15,244 nt of DNA from Desulfobacterales bacterium (GCA_029940345.1 JAOZRC010000048.1:1-15244), one strand, 5' to 3'. Numbered from the stretch's first letter, positions 1-7,768 are shown. The notes: generated by a model not told the origin, from the letters alone. Translations and numbers: made by a program.

Positions 1-34
1 CTTTTTCAGAAAACCTTACATTAGGATCTGCAAA

Positions 35-859
35 ATGTCAATAAAAGTTCCCCCCCAAATCCGTTATAATCAGGGAAAAATCAATATTTTATTCAACGGC
101 AGTTATAAAACGTGGATAAATGATAGGATAAGTTTGGAGAACATCAACTTTGATAAAGAGCGCGCTAAATTTGATGAAACTAAACGAAAAATCAGTTATC
201 AGCGGCAATACAAAGAAATCAAAGCGATGCCATTAACCGAGATGGTTTTTGCATACACCCATTTGCGCAATGATAATGGTTGGCGTCTGATTTTGATAAA
301 AACAAAAAACGGATGGCAATGGCTGACTACCGGATCGGATAAGGACTTGTTTGATAATTGGGTGTCTGATATCAGGCCTAATTTCACGCTTACAGACCGT
401 ATTATCCAGCAGATAATTCAGTTGATACTGCTAGATTACGGATTCATAATCTTGTTTTTGGCGTCCTGCTCCGGTTTAACGCTGGGCCTGATGATTTCCG
501 CAGCCTCACCTTCCAGGGAAGTTGCCATCCAACTCGTGCCTTACATAACAATATATCAGATAATTATGAGCAAAGAAGTCATCATCAGTTTTAGCCATCA
601 AACAAATAACTTTTTACCATTGGCAAGCAACACGTTGAAAGATATTTTAGCATGGGATTTCGGAGCGATATTATCCCTGTTCACGACAAGTCGGTATTTA
701 CAGGTAATGATTGAAAATCTTGTCGCTACTGCAAAAAATTATGATACGGGCTGGGGTTATCTTTTTAAAGACCTGTTTTTAGAATTATCTATTGTTGTGA
801 TGTGGATTGCAGCTACCTATTGTTTATGTTATGTGTTTTTAAGATTATGGAGGCGTTAG
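35..859 (+). CDS. ABC-2-type permease-like membrane protein, C-terminal part (possibly 5'-partial)
   Basis: The first ~120 residues are polar and soluble-looking (several Trp, a basic stretch at 44-63) and I do not recognise them. The rest is membrane-associated: a strong hydrophobic helix at about 131-158, a weaker one at about 163-184, and a last helix at about 248-269 ending in a basic tail (RLWRR). The stretch GLMISAASP followed by EVAIQLVPYI resembles the late helices of ABC-2 permeases, in which a GLxISA-type helix precedes a hydrophobic VP segment. Only three helices are present instead of about six, and there is no ATPase domain. The frame has no stop back to base 2, so the ATG at 35 (AGGA at 23-26, 8 nt upstream) may be internal to a longer, perhaps ABC-fused, gene. 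A run of seven C at 50-56 lies in codons 6-8 and could be a frameshift or assembly-error site. The permease assignment is from motif memory only. Confidence 0.5.
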   Translation: MSIKVPPQIRYNQGKINILFNGSYKTWINDRISLENINFDKERAKFDETKRKISYQRQYKEIKAMPLTEMVFAYTHLRNDNGWRLILIKTKNGWQWLTTGSDKDLFDNWVSDIRPNFTLTDRIIQQIIQLILLDYGFIILFLASCSGLTLGLMISAASPSREVAIQLVPYITIYQIIMSKEVIISFSHQTNNFLPLASNTLKDILAWDFGAILSLFTTSRYLQVMIENLVATAKNYDTGWGYLFKDLFLELSIVVMWIAATYCLCYVFLRLWRR

Positions 860-944
860 ATGTATTCCTTCAGATCATTAATTTCACACAGTAACATACA
901 ACTGATTTCAGTCAGGCACATTTTACTGTCAAGTATTAAGGCCG

Positions 945-973
945 TTGCAATCAGAAATAAATTCTGATATTGA
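945..973 (+). promoter_or_regulatory. Candidate sigma70-type promoter for the Rpn gene
   Basis: TTGCAA (945-950) and TATTGA (968-973) are separated by 17 bases. The spacer itself is a perfect small palindrome, TCAGAA-ataaa-TTCTGA (951-967), which could be an operator or chance. This lies about 85 bp upstream of the Rpn-family start. The match to consensus is only partial, so this is a weak call. Confidence 0.22.
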
Positions 974-1058
974 ATGTCAGTCATTGTCGATTGAAGAAAA
1001 GAAAAACCGCAAATAAGAATCAATTGACCATTAACTTCAGATTAAGGCATATACTCTG

Positions 1059-1958
1059 ATGAAATACCGAATTGATCCCACAGTTGATTGTGTCTTCAAA
1101 GCGATCCTCGGTGACGAAGAAAATAAAAATCTGTTAATTCATTTCCTGAACGCGGTGCTGGAACCTGAAAAAGGTTCGCTGATTCAGGATGTGACGATTC
1201 TAAATCCATATAACGAACGGGAATTCATCGAAGACAAAATGTCCATAGTGGATGTCAAGGCCGTGGATGAAAACGGTAAAAAGTATCAGGTTGAAATTCA
1301 ACTTGATGTGCATCCCGCTCTTGCCGCGCGAATCATTTACACATGGAGCAGCATTTACCACTCTCAAATAAAAAAAGGTGATGATTATGAGATGCTCAAG
1401 CCGGCTATTTCAATCTGGCTGCTTGACGGTGTGCTTTTCAAGGAAATTGAAGATTATCATCTCTCTTTCACACTTTATAATCTTAAACATAAACTTGTTA
1501 TGACAGATCATCTGGCCATTCATGTACTGCAACTGCCTAAATGGCCGCGTGGCAGGACAATAAAAACTGAAAAAGAACGTTGGATTTATTGTTTCAAAGA
1601 AGGCAAGAATCTGGATACGGACAATCCTCCTGAAAACATGAAAACAAAAGAGATGAGGCAGGTTATGGAAGTTATGCACGGATTTTCAGAAAGCCAAAAA
1701 AATTATCTGATGTATCAAAGCCGGTTGGATGCGATTTATACACGTAATACCATTATCAACAGCATGAAAAAAGCTAAAAAAGAAATGGAAGTGACTAAGA
1801 AAAAAATGGAAGTGATGGAGAAAAAAAATGAGCAGGTACTTAAAGAAAAAGAGCACATACTCAAAGAAAAAAAACTGGCAGACCAGAAACTCAAGTCTCT
1901 CCGGCTATTATTAGAAAAAAAGGGAATCGAACTTCCTGATGATATGCAAGCGGATTAA
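1059..1958 (+). CDS. Rpn-family PD-(D/E)XK nuclease / putative transposase
   Basis: The N-terminus (KYRIDPTVDCVFKAILG) followed by a loop ending in MSIVDVKA and then YQVEIQL is the hallmark of the Rpn/COG5464 family (recombination-promoting nuclease, often annotated 'PD-(D/E)XK nuclease family transposase'). The expected catalytic residues are present: D65 in SIVDVK and E79-x-Q81 in VEIQL. The nuclease-like domain spans roughly 1-210. Residues about 230-285 form a Lys/Glu-rich coiled coil with near-repeats (KKEMEV, KKKMEV, LKEKEHILKEKK), and the C-terminus reads LLLEKKGIELPDD, as is common in this family. At 299 aa it appears full length. A weak AAGG lies 11 nt before the ATG. Family members are often multicopy accessory genes and DNA endonucleases. 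It stands alone beside a repeat cluster, with no terminal repeats visible around it. Family call is confident; cellular role is not known. Confidence 0.88.
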   Translation: MKYRIDPTVDCVFKAILGDEENKNLLIHFLNAVLEPEKGSLIQDVTILNPYNEREFIEDKMSIVDVKAVDENGKKYQVEIQLDVHPALAARIIYTWSSIYHSQIKKGDDYEMLKPAISIWLLDGVLFKEIEDYHLSFTLYNLKHKLVMTDHLAIHVLQLPKWPRGRTIKTEKERWIYCFKEGKNLDTDNPPENMKTKEMRQVMEVMHGFSESQKNYLMYQSRLDAIYTRNTIINSMKKAKKEMEVTKKKMEVMEKKNEQVLKEKEHILKEKKLADQKLKSLRLLLEKKGIELPDDMQAD

Positions 1959-1977
1959 GCCTGCTGGTTAATCTCTG

Positions 1978-2008
1978 TACAACAAAATACATACAGTGTT
2001 TTGTTGTA
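1978..2008 (+). terminator. AT-rich stem-loop downstream of the Rpn gene
   Basis: TACAACAAAA (1978-1987) pairs perfectly with TTTTGTTGTA (1999-2008). Pairing can continue inwards through t·g, a-t and c-g, giving a 13-bp stem with a 5-base loop (1991-1995). It begins 20 bp after the Rpn stop. There is no clean T-run after it, so it may be a weak terminator or only a structured 3' end. A second hairpin, TCAGACC-gat-GGTCTGA (2017-2033), follows 8 bp later. Confidence 0.35.
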
Positions 2009-2073
2009 TTATAAAATCAGACCGATGGTCTGAAAGATAACTCATTACGAGGATTTGACTTGTTGCGTAAAAC

Positions 2074-2215
2074 GGTAGTCCCTGCAAAACAGTGCAGGTG
2101 GTGTCAAACGAAACTGTGATCCCATGTAACCTATTGATTTTACATAGTCGCAGTTTTGGGAAGTAGGATGTAACCTACTGATATTATTGACCTGCACTAT
2201 TTTGTAGGGTCTACC
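2074..2215. mobile_element. 142-bp MITE with 26-bp terminal inverted repeats and 8-bp target duplication
   Basis: The terminal inverted repeats are 2074-2099 and 2190-2215, matching at 23 of 26 positions. The left end starts GGTAGTCCCTGC and the right end, read inwards on the other strand, starts GGTAGACCCTAC. They are flanked immediately by a perfect direct repeat CGTAAAAC at 2066-2073 and 2216-2223, which is what an 8-bp target-site duplication looks like. There is no coding capacity. The interior contains an imperfect palindrome (AAACTGTGAT...ATGTAA at 2111-2129 against TTACATAGTCGCAGTTT at 2140-2156) and a near-perfect direct repeat ATGTAACCTAYTGAT at 2124-2138 and 2169-2183. It must depend on a transposase encoded elsewhere. 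An 8-bp duplication occurs in several IS families (for example ISL3, IS1595, IS66, IS256), and I cannot assign the parent from the ends alone. Confidence 0.85.
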
Positions 2216-2264
2216 CGTAAAACAATCGACCGCGACTTAAATTTCGAAATAACCAAAACCATAG

Positions 2265-2342
2265 ATGTAGAGCGGAAAGCTGTTCCGCTTTTTCAGAGCA
2301 GTGCGGCTATTAACCGACGCGGGACGGCTTCCCGCGCTACAT
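2265..2342. repeat. 78-bp REP/BIME-like element of two inverted hairpins
   Basis: Two 24-base arms, 2265-2288 and 2319-2342, are inverted copies of each other at 20 of 24 positions and begin with ATGTAG at the outer edges. Each arm is itself a hairpin: AGCGGAA-agctg-TTCCGCT (2271-2289) and CGCGGGA-cggct-TCCCGCG (2318-2336), both with perfect 7-bp stems and 5-base loops. Mismatches between the arms tend to be compensated within each hairpin (GCGGAA/TTCCGC versus GCGGGA/TCCCGC), suggesting selection for the fold. The central 30 bases show no further symmetry. It could also act as a bidirectional terminator for the convergent Rpn and kinase genes. Confidence 0.7.
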
Positions 2343-2344
2343 AA

Positions 2345-2368
2345 GTGTCCCGCCTTATGTTGACAGCC
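2345..2368 (+). repeat. 24-bp dispersed motif, copy A
   Basis: GTGTCCCGCCT followed by TATGTTGACAGCC matches the sequence at 9358-9381 at 21 of 24 positions. It contains a perfect -35-like TTGACA (2360-2365), whereas copy B has TTGATA at the same place. No -10 is evident at the right distance here. It may be the end of a degraded insertion sequence or a regulatory motif. Confidence 0.5.
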
Positions 2369-2411
2369 TACAACTGATGGATACCGAGCAGGGAAGCTTC
2401 GCAGCCAGACA

Positions 2412-5180
2412 TTATGTTTCTAAATTATTGAATCCGCCGTTGTCATCCGAATCAAAACATTCAGTCAAAGGTAAAGTAAATGAGAATGTCGATCCTTTCC
2501 CCACTTCACTTTGAACCCAGAGTTTCCCCCGGTGAAAATCAATAATGCGCCGTGTAATGGTCAGCCCTACACCTGTTCCGCTCGGTCGCCCCCTTGAGGC
2601 GTCTTTGACCTGTTGAAATTTATTAAAAATAATCTCCTGGTCTTCTGGACTGATGCCGATACCGTTATCCTTTACATCGGTTCTTAAATAATCGGCTTCA
2701 ACCTTCAAGCTAATGATGATCATTCCCTGATCGCGGTCACAAAATTTTACCGCATTGGAAATAAGATTTACCATAACCTGTATCAAGCGGTCCCGGTCGC
2801 CGGAAATCAAAGGCACCAGTTCGGGCAAGTCTAACTCCAGTTGTATGTTTTTATCAAAAATCAACTGGTTAACAGATACTGCCGCTTCCTCAATAACTTG
2901 TTTAAGATCAATCCGCGAGATATGCCAATCGACCCGGCCGAATTCCATCTTCTGGAAATCCAGAACATCATTGATCAGTCGGGATAATCTTTCGCTTTCC
3001 TTGATAATAATTCCCGAAAATTGCTTATGTTTGTCCGGATCGATGTCCGGGTTGACATACAGAATTTCCGCCAGCGCCCGCACCGAAGTCAGCGGTGTTC
3101 GCAGTTCATGGGTTACTGTGGAAATAAACTCATCCTTTAACTTATCCAGTTCTTTTAAACGTTCATTGGCGGCCTTGAGTTCGGCGGTCGCTTTTTCCAA
3201 TTCACGGCTGTAGATAATGACTTGCCGGGTTTCATCAAGAATATGCATCACTTCGGCAGCGCCCAGAGGCTCCTCTTTTACAACCGAAGCCACCATCACA
3301 CGCGCTGAAGCCGACCCAATCGCGCCGGCCAGTAATTTTTCGGAATAACTGACCAAACTGGCGTCTGCCGTAGATGCCTGTTCCCAATCGATACTGTGTT
3401 TTTGGGCATAAACAGAAAATGCTTCATCTGTCCGCCGTTTCCCCAAAAAGCGCGCCAGAAGCGCTTGCAGAGCCGGAACAGAGGCGGTTCCCCGCCAGAA
3501 AGCGGGTTTTTCGGTTTCGGCGGAATGCTTAAATACATCCACAAACAGGGTTGCCTGAGTGTGTTCAAGGGCAGATTGGCGGCTAAAAAAAGAAACGCCA
3601 ATATAAGCGCTGACATTGACAAACATGCTCCAGAAAATCGCATGAGTGTATTGATCCAAGCCGAGCGCCGCGATATTAAGCCCGAACAACTGATACGGTC
3701 TCAGCCACGCCAGACCGAACGGTCCTTGGCCAAAGAAATCAGTTGAAAAAAAACCGGCCTGAGCGAGCGATGGAAATACGAGTGTGTATCCCCAGACTGA
3801 AAAACCGGCAATCAAGCCGCAAAGCGCGCCTGTCCGGGTGCCGCCCTTCCAGAATATACCCCCCAATATCACCGGACCAAACTGGGCCACCGCCGTAAAA
3901 GAGATCATCCCGATAGAAACCAATGTATAGTACTCGACGACAAAATGAAAGTAGGCATAACCGAGCAGCAGTACCAGTACGATGCTTCCCCGGCGAATGG
4001 CCAAAAATAACGTGCTTAAATCGTGACGCCAGGCGAATCGCAAATGGGGTAAGCGTAACAGCACCGGCATGACCAGATCATTGCATATCATCGTGGAAAG
4101 GGCGATGGTCTCAACGATCACCATGCCGGTTGCGGCTGATGACCCGCCTATAAAAACTAACATAACTAACCATTCCTTATGTTCAGCCATAGGCAAGGTT
4201 AGTAGAAAAGTGTCCGCATCCACGTTCCCGTCGGGAAAACGGAGCATCCCGCCAAAGGCCACCGGAAGAACAAAAATATTGATGGCCAATAAATATAACG
4301 GAAAAAGCCATATTGCTTTATTCAAATGCTCTTCATTGACGTTTTCAACAACAATCACTTGGAATTGGCGGGGAAGAAACATCACTGCTGACATGGAAAC
4401 CAGGAGAGAGGCGAACCAGTTTACATAAGTGCCGGATTTAACATCCAAAGTAAACAGTTTACGAATTTCCGGAACCGCTTGGGCCTTATTAAATAAATCA
4501 CCGAAACCGTTGTAAATACCATAAGTTACAAAAATTCCCGCAGCAAGGAAGGCGGCAAGTTTGACAATTGATTCAAATGCGATGGCTGCCACCAGGCCCT
4601 CATGCCGTTCGGTGGCTTCTATATGACGAGTTCCAAAAAGAACGGCAAAAACGGCTAACAATAGAGCCACGTAAAAGGCTGTGTCTTTAAACACCGTGAT
4701 GTCGGCGAAATGGTCAGGCATGCGAATCGTCGGATACTGGTTGATGAGTAAGAATGTCGTTGATATGGCTTTTATTTGAACTGAGATATAGGGTATGATC
4801 CCTAAAACGGCAATAATGGTGACCACACCGGCCAAGGTCGCACTCTTCCCGTAGCGCGAAGCGATAAAATCGGCGATGGAGGTGATCCGATTGACTTTGC
4901 TGATGCGTATGATTTTCCGTAAAACAGTCCAACCCAAGGCCATGACCAGGGTCGGACCGATGTAGGTGGGCAAAAATCCGACTCCGCTGCTGGCGGCGCG
5001 CCCCACACTGCCATAAAAAGTCCATGCGGTGCAGAACACCGCCAAAGAGAGGGCATAAATATAAGGGTTACTTATAATGCTGCTTCTGGCTTCGGCGTGT
5101 TTATCACCGAAATAGGCGATCCCAAAAAGGAGGCCGATATAGCCGAAAGAAAAAAACAGGATGGCTTCTTGCTCTAACAT
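2412..5180 (-). CDS. CbrA-like hybrid: sodium/solute-symporter domain fused to a sensor histidine kinase
   Basis: The first ~535 residues form a polytopic SSS-family (PutP-like) domain, opening with a helix at 7-24 and containing typical segments such as [18 protein letters not shown] sequence (about 49-61) and ASRYGKS (107-113). A linker of about 570-640 ([19 protein letters not shown]) matches the STAC region that joins symporter and kinase in CbrA-type proteins. A short coiled coil (655-685) leads to the HisKA domain with H691 in HELRTP. The HATPase domain has N box NLISNAVKF (805-813), G1 DNGIGI (838-843), F box FNKFQQ (852-857) and G2 GTGVGL (868-873). All catalytic motifs are intact. 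Unlike Pseudomonas CbrA there is no obvious PAS domain. GAGG lies 6 nt before the ATG. It is coupled to the small upstream membrane gene. No response regulator is found in the window. The likely role is sensing or importing a nutrient and phosphorylating an unlinked regulator; the substrate cannot be read from sequence. Confidence 0.9.
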   Translation of the reverse strand: MLEQEAILFFSFGYIGLLFGIAYFGDKHAEARSSIISNPYIYALSLAVFCTAWTFYGSVGRAASSGVGFLPTYIGPTLVMALGWTVLRKIIRISKVNRITSIADFIASRYGKSATLAGVVTIIAVLGIIPYISVQIKAISTTFLLINQYPTIRMPDHFADITVFKDTAFYVALLLAVFAVLFGTRHIEATERHEGLVAAIAFESIVKLAAFLAAGIFVTYGIYNGFGDLFNKAQAVPEIRKLFTLDVKSGTYVNWFASLLVSMSAVMFLPRQFQVIVVENVNEEHLNKAIWLFPLYLLAINIFVLPVAFGGMLRFPDGNVDADTFLLTLPMAEHKEWLVMLVFIGGSSAATGMVIVETIALSTMICNDLVMPVLLRLPHLRFAWRHDLSTLFLAIRRGSIVLVLLLGYAYFHFVVEYYTLVSIGMISFTAVAQFGPVILGGIFWKGGTRTGALCGLIAGFSVWGYTLVFPSLAQAGFFSTDFFGQGPFGLAWLRPYQLFGLNIAALGLDQYTHAIFWSMFVNVSAYIGVSFFSRQSALEHTQATLFVDVFKHSAETEKPAFWRGTASVPALQALLARFLGKRRTDEAFSVYAQKHSIDWEQASTADASLVSYSEKLLAGAIGSASARVMVASVVKEEPLGAAEVMHILDETRQVIIYSRELEKATAELKAANERLKELDKLKDEFISTVTHELRTPLTSVRALAEILYVNPDIDPDKHKQFSGIIIKESERLSRLINDVLDFQKMEFGRVDWHISRIDLKQVIEEAAVSVNQLIFDKNIQLELDLPELVPLISGDRDRLIQVMVNLISNAVKFCDRDQGMIIISLKVEADYLRTDVKDNGIGISPEDQEIIFNKFQQVKDASRGRPSGTGVGLTITRRIIDFHRGKLWVQSEVGKGSTFSFTLPLTECFDSDDNGGFNNLET

Positions 5181-5440
5181 GGATTGCCTCGGTCTGTCAC
5201 ATCAGCCGTGCCAGGGGAGCCAGAGACATTCGCGGAGTCGGATTTGGGGCGAATCTGGGTGACAAAAATAATCGCAATGATTAATGCCGACCAGACCGTA
5301 AAGATATATAGATAGAGCAAAGGAATACCGCAAAACGTAAACTTCAGATTGAATATGGTCAGGATGGGATAGTTGAATAGTACATTGCCGAGCACGAACA
5401 AGGCGGCCAATCGTCCGGTTTTGGATTCCCGATTCATCAT
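5174..5440 (-). CDS. Small two-helix membrane protein, translationally coupled to the sensor kinase
   Basis: The preferred start is the ATG at 5440 (N-terminus [15 protein letters not shown]), preceded on the minus strand by an AGGTGATG Shine-Dalgarno-like sequence, giving 88 aa. A longer in-phase frame begins at a TTG at 5530 but has no good ribosome site. The protein has hydrophobic helices at about 11-27 and 36-57 ([20 protein letters not shown]), then a polar Pro/Ser/Asp-rich tail of ~28 residues. Its stop overlaps the kinase start by 7 bp, so the two are probably translationally coupled. Small membrane proteins just upstream of SSS-kinase genes occur in Desulfobacterota and other proteobacteria (CbrX before CbrA in Pseudomonas is a comparable arrangement from memory, homology not claimed). 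Function unknown; a folding or signalling partner of the kinase is a reasonable inference. Confidence 0.72.
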   Translation of the reverse strand: MMNRESKTGRLAALFVLGNVLFNYPILTIFNLKFTFCGIPLLYLYIFTVWSALIIAIIFVTQIRPKSDSANVSGSPGTADVTDRGNPC

Positions 5441-5679
5441 TTGGTCATCACCTTTTCCTGGTTTCAGAACCTGTTTAACCCGCGTTCCTATCTGAAAAAT
5501 AAAGATACCCACAAATATGCAAAAAAACAATGTAAAAGTTATGTAAAAATTTTCACCTTTTCTTTTACATTTCTTTGAATTGCATTTTTGTTTCAGACGG
5601 TTAGAATTAACTCAACGTTGTTGCAACAGCAAACCTGATTAACCTGATTAACCTGATTAACTAAATTAAGGAGGATGTT
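5441..5679. promoter_or_regulatory. Divergent intergenic region with palindrome and tandem repeats
   Basis: This 239-bp interval separates the divergent kinase and VWA operons and must contain both promoters. Visible elements are a perfect 10-bp palindrome TGTTGCAACA (5619-5628) overlapping an 8-bp palindrome CAACGTTG (5613-5620), and three exact tandem copies of AACCTGATT (5632-5658) with a degenerate fourth, ending just before the VWA ribosome site. A plausible plus-strand -35, TTTACA, lies near 5564-5569, but no convincing -10 is paired with it, so I do not place promoters precisely. Confidence 0.4.
5632..5658 (+). repeat. Three tandem copies of a 9-bp repeat upstream of the VWA gene
   Basis: AACCTGATT is repeated exactly three times, then continues as AACTAAATT. 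The array ends 9 bp before the AAGGAGG of the VWA gene (5668-5674), so it lies in the 5' leader or core promoter. Copy-number variation of such a short repeat could alter promoter or leader spacing; equally it may be neutral slippage. Confidence 0.85.
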
Positions 5680-7101
5680 ATGAAAAAAGAATTGTTAAAA
5701 CCGTTTGTTTTGGTTGGATGTCTGATCGCCGTCACCTGTGTTGCCATGGCCTATTCGAATAGAGAACATTCAACTGTTATCGCAACCGTACCCGTGATGG
5801 GGGTGTCGCAAGGCATCATATCAGTAAGTGCAAACCTGGTTCAGGATAAAATATTTGCCGGCGGAGACGGAACCGTCGCGCTTGCGTTGACATTGAGCGC
5901 GGATGATGTCTCAGACGACCAAAGTGCAACCGCCCAGAATGTTGATATGGTGTTTGTCCTGGATCGGAGCGGTTCCATGCAAGGCCAAAAATTAAGAGAC
6001 GCCCGATCTGCGATCCTGAAGCTGTTAGCCAAGCTTTCGGATAAAGACCGTTTTGGCCTGGTAAGCTATGCCAACGGTGTTATCAAACACACTGGGCTCG
6101 TCAATGTGACCGTATCTGAGCGGATGCGTTTGGAAACGATAGTACGGGGCATCAATGCCGGCGGCGGCACCAATCTGGGTGCCGGCCTGCAAACAGGGAT
6201 CAATGTTCTTTTGGCCGCACGGAATAACGGCAACATCCGTAAGGTGCTTCTGATCTCCGACGGTCTGGCCAACCAAGGCGTGACTGATCCCTCTGCACTG
6301 GGCAATATGGCTTCCCTTTCCGTGGAAAAAGCGTTTGCTATCAGCACGGTGGGTGTGGGCAATGATTTTAACGAACAGCTTATGACGACATTGGCCGATC
6401 GTGGTGCCGGTTCCTATTATTATATGGAGAATCCGAATGCATTTGCCGGCATATTTGAAAAAGAATTTATCCAAACCCGGATGATTGCCGCCAGCGCAGT
6501 GGCGATCAAAGTGCCCTTGGCAAATGGCGTTACGCTGGTGAATGCTTCCGGCTATCCCATTGAACAAAGAGACGGCTATGCGATTTTCCATCCGGGAGAT
6601 ATCCAGGCAGGTCATTCACGCAAACTGTTTCTTACGTTTCAGGTCGCCACGGACCGCGAAAGAACATTCGAACTCAACGGCATCCGGGTGCGTTATCTTC
6701 ACAAAGACCAAACTTACATCGCCGCATTGTCTGAGCCTTTGCAGATTGCCTGTGTGAAAGATAAAAGCGCTGTTATTTCCTCGATTAAACCGCAAGTGTG
6801 GGAAAAAAAAGTACTCCAGGATGACTACAACAAACTTGTAGAAGAAGTCGCCGCCGATATTAAACAGGGTAACGAGCAGGATGCACAGAAAAAAATCGAC
6901 TATTACAAAAAAGAGCAGGAGTTGGCCAATCGCGTTATAAAATCACCGAAAGTGGCCGCTAATCTTGACAAAGAGGTTGGCGCCCTCAAAGAGATGGTGA
7001 CGGAAACCTTTCAAGGCGACCGGCAAAGCGTTCAACTTAAGCAGAAACGCAACGCCAAGGCACTTCAGTACCAAGGGTATCAGAAGCGGCGTTCGAAATG
7101 A
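5680..7101 (+). CDS. Exported von Willebrand factor type A (VWA) domain protein
   Basis: An N-terminal signal sequence (MKK, hydrophobic core about 8-22, probable cleavage after AMA at 24) sends the protein to the periplasm or envelope. LVGC at 11-14 is formally lipobox-like but sits too early in the hydrophobic core to be convincing. The VWA domain spans about 88-265 and has a complete metal-ion-dependent adhesion site: DRSGS (D95, S97, S99), T164 in GGGTNLG, and D194 in LISDGLANQG. Residues 270-355 look like the beta-rich domain that follows VWA in many exported bacterial proteins, and 375-473 are charged and helical with Gln/Lys-rich repeats (YQGYQKRRSK at the end). AAGGAGG sits 5 nt before the ATG. 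It heads a run with the PspA-like and membrane-protein genes, 106 bp upstream of the former. Domain call is firm; the ligand or partner is unknown. Confidence 0.9.
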   Translation: MKKELLKPFVLVGCLIAVTCVAMAYSNREHSTVIATVPVMGVSQGIISVSANLVQDKIFAGGDGTVALALTLSADDVSDDQSATAQNVDMVFVLDRSGSMQGQKLRDARSAILKLLAKLSDKDRFGLVSYANGVIKHTGLVNVTVSERMRLETIVRGINAGGGTNLGAGLQTGINVLLAARNNGNIRKVLLISDGLANQGVTDPSALGNMASLSVEKAFAISTVGVGNDFNEQLMTTLADRGAGSYYYMENPNAFAGIFEKEFIQTRMIAASAVAIKVPLANGVTLVNASGYPIEQRDGYAIFHPGDIQAGHSRKLFLTFQVATDRERTFELNGIRVRYLHKDQTYIAALSEPLQIACVKDKSAVISSIKPQVWEKKVLQDDYNKLVEEVAADIKQGNEQDAQKKIDYYKKEQELANRVIKSPKVAANLDKEVGALKEMVTETFQGDRQSVQLKQKRNAKALQYQGYQKRRSK

Positions 7102-7207
7102 CGCCATCTGGCCATCAATTTAATTGTCGAAGCGCCCAGGCATCAATTCTTTTGAAATACGACAGCTAAAACTCTGGGGCTTCGGCACAACCAAAAAGGA
7201 GGATAAC

Positions 7208-7768
7208 ATGAGCATTATGACACGTTTTATAAGACTATGTAAGGCTGACATCCACGGTGTGATGGATCAACTTGAGGATAAAGAGTTGCTTTTAAAACAA
7301 TATCTCCGTGATATGGAAAAAGAACTTGGCGAGCAGGAGGCGAGATTACGTCTGATCACCTTAGCCAGGGAGTCGATTCATCAGGATTATCGCAAATATG
7401 AACAGGAAATTGCACAGACAGAGGATGAGATTGAGACTGCCATTCAAAAAGATAAAGATGATATCGCCCGGTTTCTGATCAAAAAAATCAAGCCAATCGT
7501 CAGACTGCACGATGAAACCGGACGCAAAATCGAGTCGTCAGACACTGAAATCAATCAGTTACAGGAAAGCATAGCACAGCGACAACAGCAACTCAGCGAA
7601 CTTCAACTCCGTTCCCAAAAATATTTACACACAATGAAATCAAAGGACCCGGCGGCTGACCTGTCTGACTTTTTACATATCAAAAACGTTGGCGAACCCT
7701 CGGCCGAAGAAGTCGAATCAGAACTTTTTCGCCGTAAGGAAAAGCTGGGCAAGGAGGTGCGGCCATGA
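7208..7768 (+). CDS. Short PspA/IM30 (ESCRT-III-like) coiled-coil protein
   Basis: The start is the ATG at 7208 behind AAGGAGG (7196-7202) with the same spacing and context as the VWA gene; an upstream in-phase TTG at 7124 lacks a ribosome site. The 186-aa product begins MSIMTRFIRLCKADIHGVMDQLEDKE, close to the PspA/Vipp1 N-terminal pattern in which an amphipathic helix is followed by a segment ending in the conserved E-D-P/K region and a long helical hairpin. Residues about 25-145 are almost continuous charged coiled coil. The C-terminus (145-186) is short, with a possible final helix SAEEVESELFRRKEKLG. It is shorter than E. coli PspA (222 aa). The family forms membrane-binding polymers that stabilise or remodel the inner membrane. 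The stop overlaps the next gene as ATGA. PspF, PspB and PspC homologues are not visible nearby, so control is not the classical Psp type. Confidence 0.8.
   Translation: MSIMTRFIRLCKADIHGVMDQLEDKELLLKQYLRDMEKELGEQEARLRLITLARESIHQDYRKYEQEIAQTEDEIETAIQKDKDDIARFLIKKIKPIVRLHDETGRKIESSDTEINQLQESIAQRQQQLSELQLRSQKYLHTMKSKDPAADLSDFLHIKNVGEPSAEEVESELFRRKEKLGKEVRP

Larger units (their letters stand above)
1959..2411. other. Gene-free repeat cluster between the Rpn gene and the sensor kinase
   Basis: No credible coding sequence lies in these 453 bp, which separate two convergent genes. In order the stretch holds the hairpins at 1978-2008 and 2017-2033, a 142-bp MITE with its target duplication (2066-2223), a 78-bp paired-hairpin element (2265-2342), and a 24-bp motif (2345-2368) that recurs at 9358-9381. 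The remaining 43 bp before the kinase stop show nothing recognisable. Almost all of the interval is therefore accumulated small repeats. Confidence 0.8.

Noticed and set aside
1059..1958. Rpn gene as part of an insertion sequence
   Set aside because: No terminal inverted repeats or target duplication bracket the gene; the family name 'transposase' does not by itself show an IS. The MITE ends at 2074 and 2215 do not enclose it.
5441..5530. N-terminal extension of the small membrane protein to a TTG at 5530, adding a hydrophobic helix
   Set aside because: No ribosome site before the TTG, whereas the ATG at 5440 has AGGTGATG at good spacing and gives the usual-looking small protein.
5632..5658. 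CRISPR-like repeats
   Set aside because: The units are 9 bp and contiguous with no spacers.
5680..5755. VWA protein as a lipoprotein (LVGC at residues 11-14)
   Set aside because: The hydrophobic core continues well past C14 and an AxA site at 22-24 fits signal peptidase I better.
6025..6615. 196-codon open frame on the minus strand inside the VWA gene
   Set aside because: It is a shadow of a well-supported gene, His/Cys-rich without domain pattern, and there is no ribosome site or promoter.
7124..7207. N-terminal extension of the PspA-like protein to a TTG at 7124
   Set aside because: The ATG at 7208 has a consensus AAGGAGG and matches the PspA family N-terminus; the extension has no ribosome site and overlaps a potential hairpin.
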